From: Candidatus Altimarinota bacterium
Lineage (GTDB): Bacteria > Patescibacteriota > Gracilibacteria > JAHISY01
Assembly: GCA_023142645.1 (NCBI GenBank)
Contig: JAGLJE010000064.1
Location: forward strand, 1-6,710
Direction: 5' to 3'
DNA length: 6,710 bases
Part shown: in pieces, positions 6,306-6,710 of the stretch
Numbering within the stretch: the stretch's first letter is position 1
Layout of the letters: every line of letters begins with the position of its first letter
Notes under the pieces: generated by a model
The model's database searches: none
What the model was told of the DNA's origin: nothing
The model's input: the letters and a program-made list of their open reading frames with translations, nothing else
Made by a program: the position numbers and the translations under genes

Positions 6306-6445
6306 TTTTTATTCCTTCTTCGTTAAAATAAATCTCCCAAAAGGTTTGACTTTTAATTTTCCTTTCCATAAACTCCCGCAGCTCTGAGGATTTATTTTTT
6401 CCAGTTTCGCCCCTGAAGTAGTTTCATCAAGTTTCGAATGCTTGA

Positions 6446-6470
6446 GGGGTGGAGAAGTCCATCCCTTTTT
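6446..6470 (+). terminator. intrinsic terminator
   Basis: GGGGTGGA (6446-6453), tetraloop GAAG and TCCATCCC (6458-6465) form an 8-bp GC-rich stem with one G-U pair, followed at once by T5 (6466-6470). This is a strong rho-independent terminator shape on the + strand, about 140 nt after the stop at 6305. It would separate that transcript from the 23S gene. An upstream CCCCT (6410-6414) could pair with AGGGG (6445-6449) and compete with it. Confidence 0.7.
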
Positions 6471-6488
6471 CAATTCCAATAGGAATTG
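6471..6488. repeat. perfect inverted repeat, 7-bp arms
   Basis: CAATTCC (6471-6477), loop AATA, GGAATTG (6482-6488). It directly follows the terminator T-tract and is 2 nt before the next hairpin. No T-tract follows it, so it is not a terminator on the + strand. Confidence 0.6.
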
Positions 6489-6490
6489 CC

Positions 6491-6506
6491 CGCCGTAGTC
6501 TCGGCG
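6491..6506. repeat. GC-rich hairpin, REP-like
   Basis: CGCCG (6491-6495), loop TAGTCT, CGGCG (6502-6506), within CCCGCCGTAGTCTCGGCGAA. Its high GC stands out from the AT-rich surroundings, and it resembles the short dispersed palindromes common between genes in many bacterial genomes. Only one copy is in this window, so dispersal is inferred. Confidence 0.45.
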
Positions 6507-6593
6507 AAGGTTGAGTTAATTCAAAATCGAAATTTTTTAAATTCGCCGCTCCTTGAAATCTTGGATCAAAAACAACTAATTTAAAAATAATTA

Positions 6594-6616
6594 AACAATC
6601 TTTCACACAGATTGTT
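6594..6616. promoter_or_regulatory. 8-bp inverted repeat upstream of 23S rRNA
   Basis: AACAATCT (6594-6601) and AGATTGTT (6609-6616) are perfect complements around the loop TTCACAC. The element ends about 23 nt before the estimated 5' end of 23S rRNA. It could be a hairpin in the rRNA leader, part of processing, or an operator. Confidence 0.45.
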
Positions 6617-6639
6617 GATCGATAAAAAATAAAATTCAA

Positions 6640-6710
6640 ATAAAGTTACTTATTAGCGTTTGGCGGATGCCTTGACGCGTTGCTGCGATGAAGGGCGTGA
6701 TTACCTGCGA
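6640..6710 (+). rRNA. rrl: 23S ribosomal RNA, 5' end (partial)
   Basis: The block GGCGGATGCCTTG (6662-6674), then GCGATGAAGGGCGTGATTAC and CTGCGA to the window end, matches the highly conserved first part of bacterial 23S rRNA (E. coli GGTGGATGCC...GCGATGAAGGACGTG...CTGCGA) in order and spacing. Counting back to the E. coli 5' end places the start near 6640, give or take about 10 nt. The gene runs off the right edge. No 16S rRNA or tRNA lies upstream in the window; the nearest upstream gene is the 499-aa protein, with a terminator between. A separate promoter in 6471-6639 is therefore expected. Confidence 0.9.

Larger units (their letters stand above)
6306..6639. other. 334-nt non-coding gap before 23S rRNA
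   Basis: No supported gene and no tRNA or 16S rRNA 3' end is visible. It holds the terminator at 6446-6470 and inverted repeats at 6471-6488, 6491-6506 and 6594-6616. A possible promoter, TTGACT (6346-6351) with TAAACT (6369-6374) at 17 bp, lies before the terminator. A weaker pair, TTGAAA (6553-6558) with TAATTT (6577-6582) at 18 bp, is the better placed to drive the 23S gene. Confidence 0.6.

Noticed and set aside
6306..6445. tRNA gene in the 23S upstream gap
   Set aside because: No T-loop GTTCRA-type motif or cloverleaf pairing could be found by eye.
6427..6639. Minus-strand 70-codon ORF in the gap before 23S
   Set aside because: It starts at a non-ATG codon, runs through the terminator and three palindromes, and its protein-like stretch TQPSPRLRRAIPIG is produced by the hairpin sequence.

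Overview
The window reads as AT-rich bacterial DNA, most likely from a Candidate Phyla Radiation (Patescibacteria) genome. This rests on weak cues: an AT- and Lys/Asn/Glu-rich coding style, mostly missing Shine-Dalgarno sequences, an unrecognised Ala/Lys/Glu-rich helical protein, and a 23S rRNA gene with no 16S gene upstream of it in this window. The long genes have no internal TGA, and three end in TGA, so the UGA-to-glycine code of Gracilibacteria/Absconditabacteria does not apply. All supported genes lie on the + strand.

Layout. Bases 1-96 look like the 3' end of an upstream gene. It is followed 8 nt later by a membrane-anchored protein of unknown function (105-818). A 46-bp stretch at the left edge is repeated (43/46) just after that gene's stop. 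Next comes a restriction-modification island. It holds a 524-aa DNA amino-methyltransferase with an N-terminal helix-turn-helix-like region (922-2496), a 27-codon ORF whose TAG abuts the next ATG (2529-2612), a gamma-order N6-adenine methyltransferase with NPPY (2613-3620), and a PD-(D/E)XK nuclease-like gene (frame opens at 3626, ends at 4594). The nuclease reading frame carries an in-frame TAG at codon 42 (3749-3751). The long remaining frame begins at a TTG at 3767. A 38-codon ORF may follow (4608-4724).

A new unit then starts. It has a candidate promoter (about 4730-4757), a hairpin plus T-tract just before the start codon, and a 499-aa Ala/Lys/Glu-rich, probably helical protein (4806-6305). 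The 334-nt gap after it holds a good intrinsic terminator (6446-6470), several tightly packed perfect hairpins and an 8-bp inverted repeat. The 5' end of 23S rRNA follows (about 6640 to the window end).

How it works together. The two methyltransferases would protect host DNA and the nuclease would cut unmodified DNA. The amber codon suggests that restriction is lost, reduced, or made by internal initiation or readthrough, while modification is intact. Both methyltransferase genes are preceded by a near-identical 16-bp element ending in TAAAATG, which may be a shared promoter. The points most worth a second look are the amber-interrupted nuclease, the two in-frame TAG junctions, the shared element, the duplicated 46-bp segment, and the 23S gene that appears unlinked from 16S.
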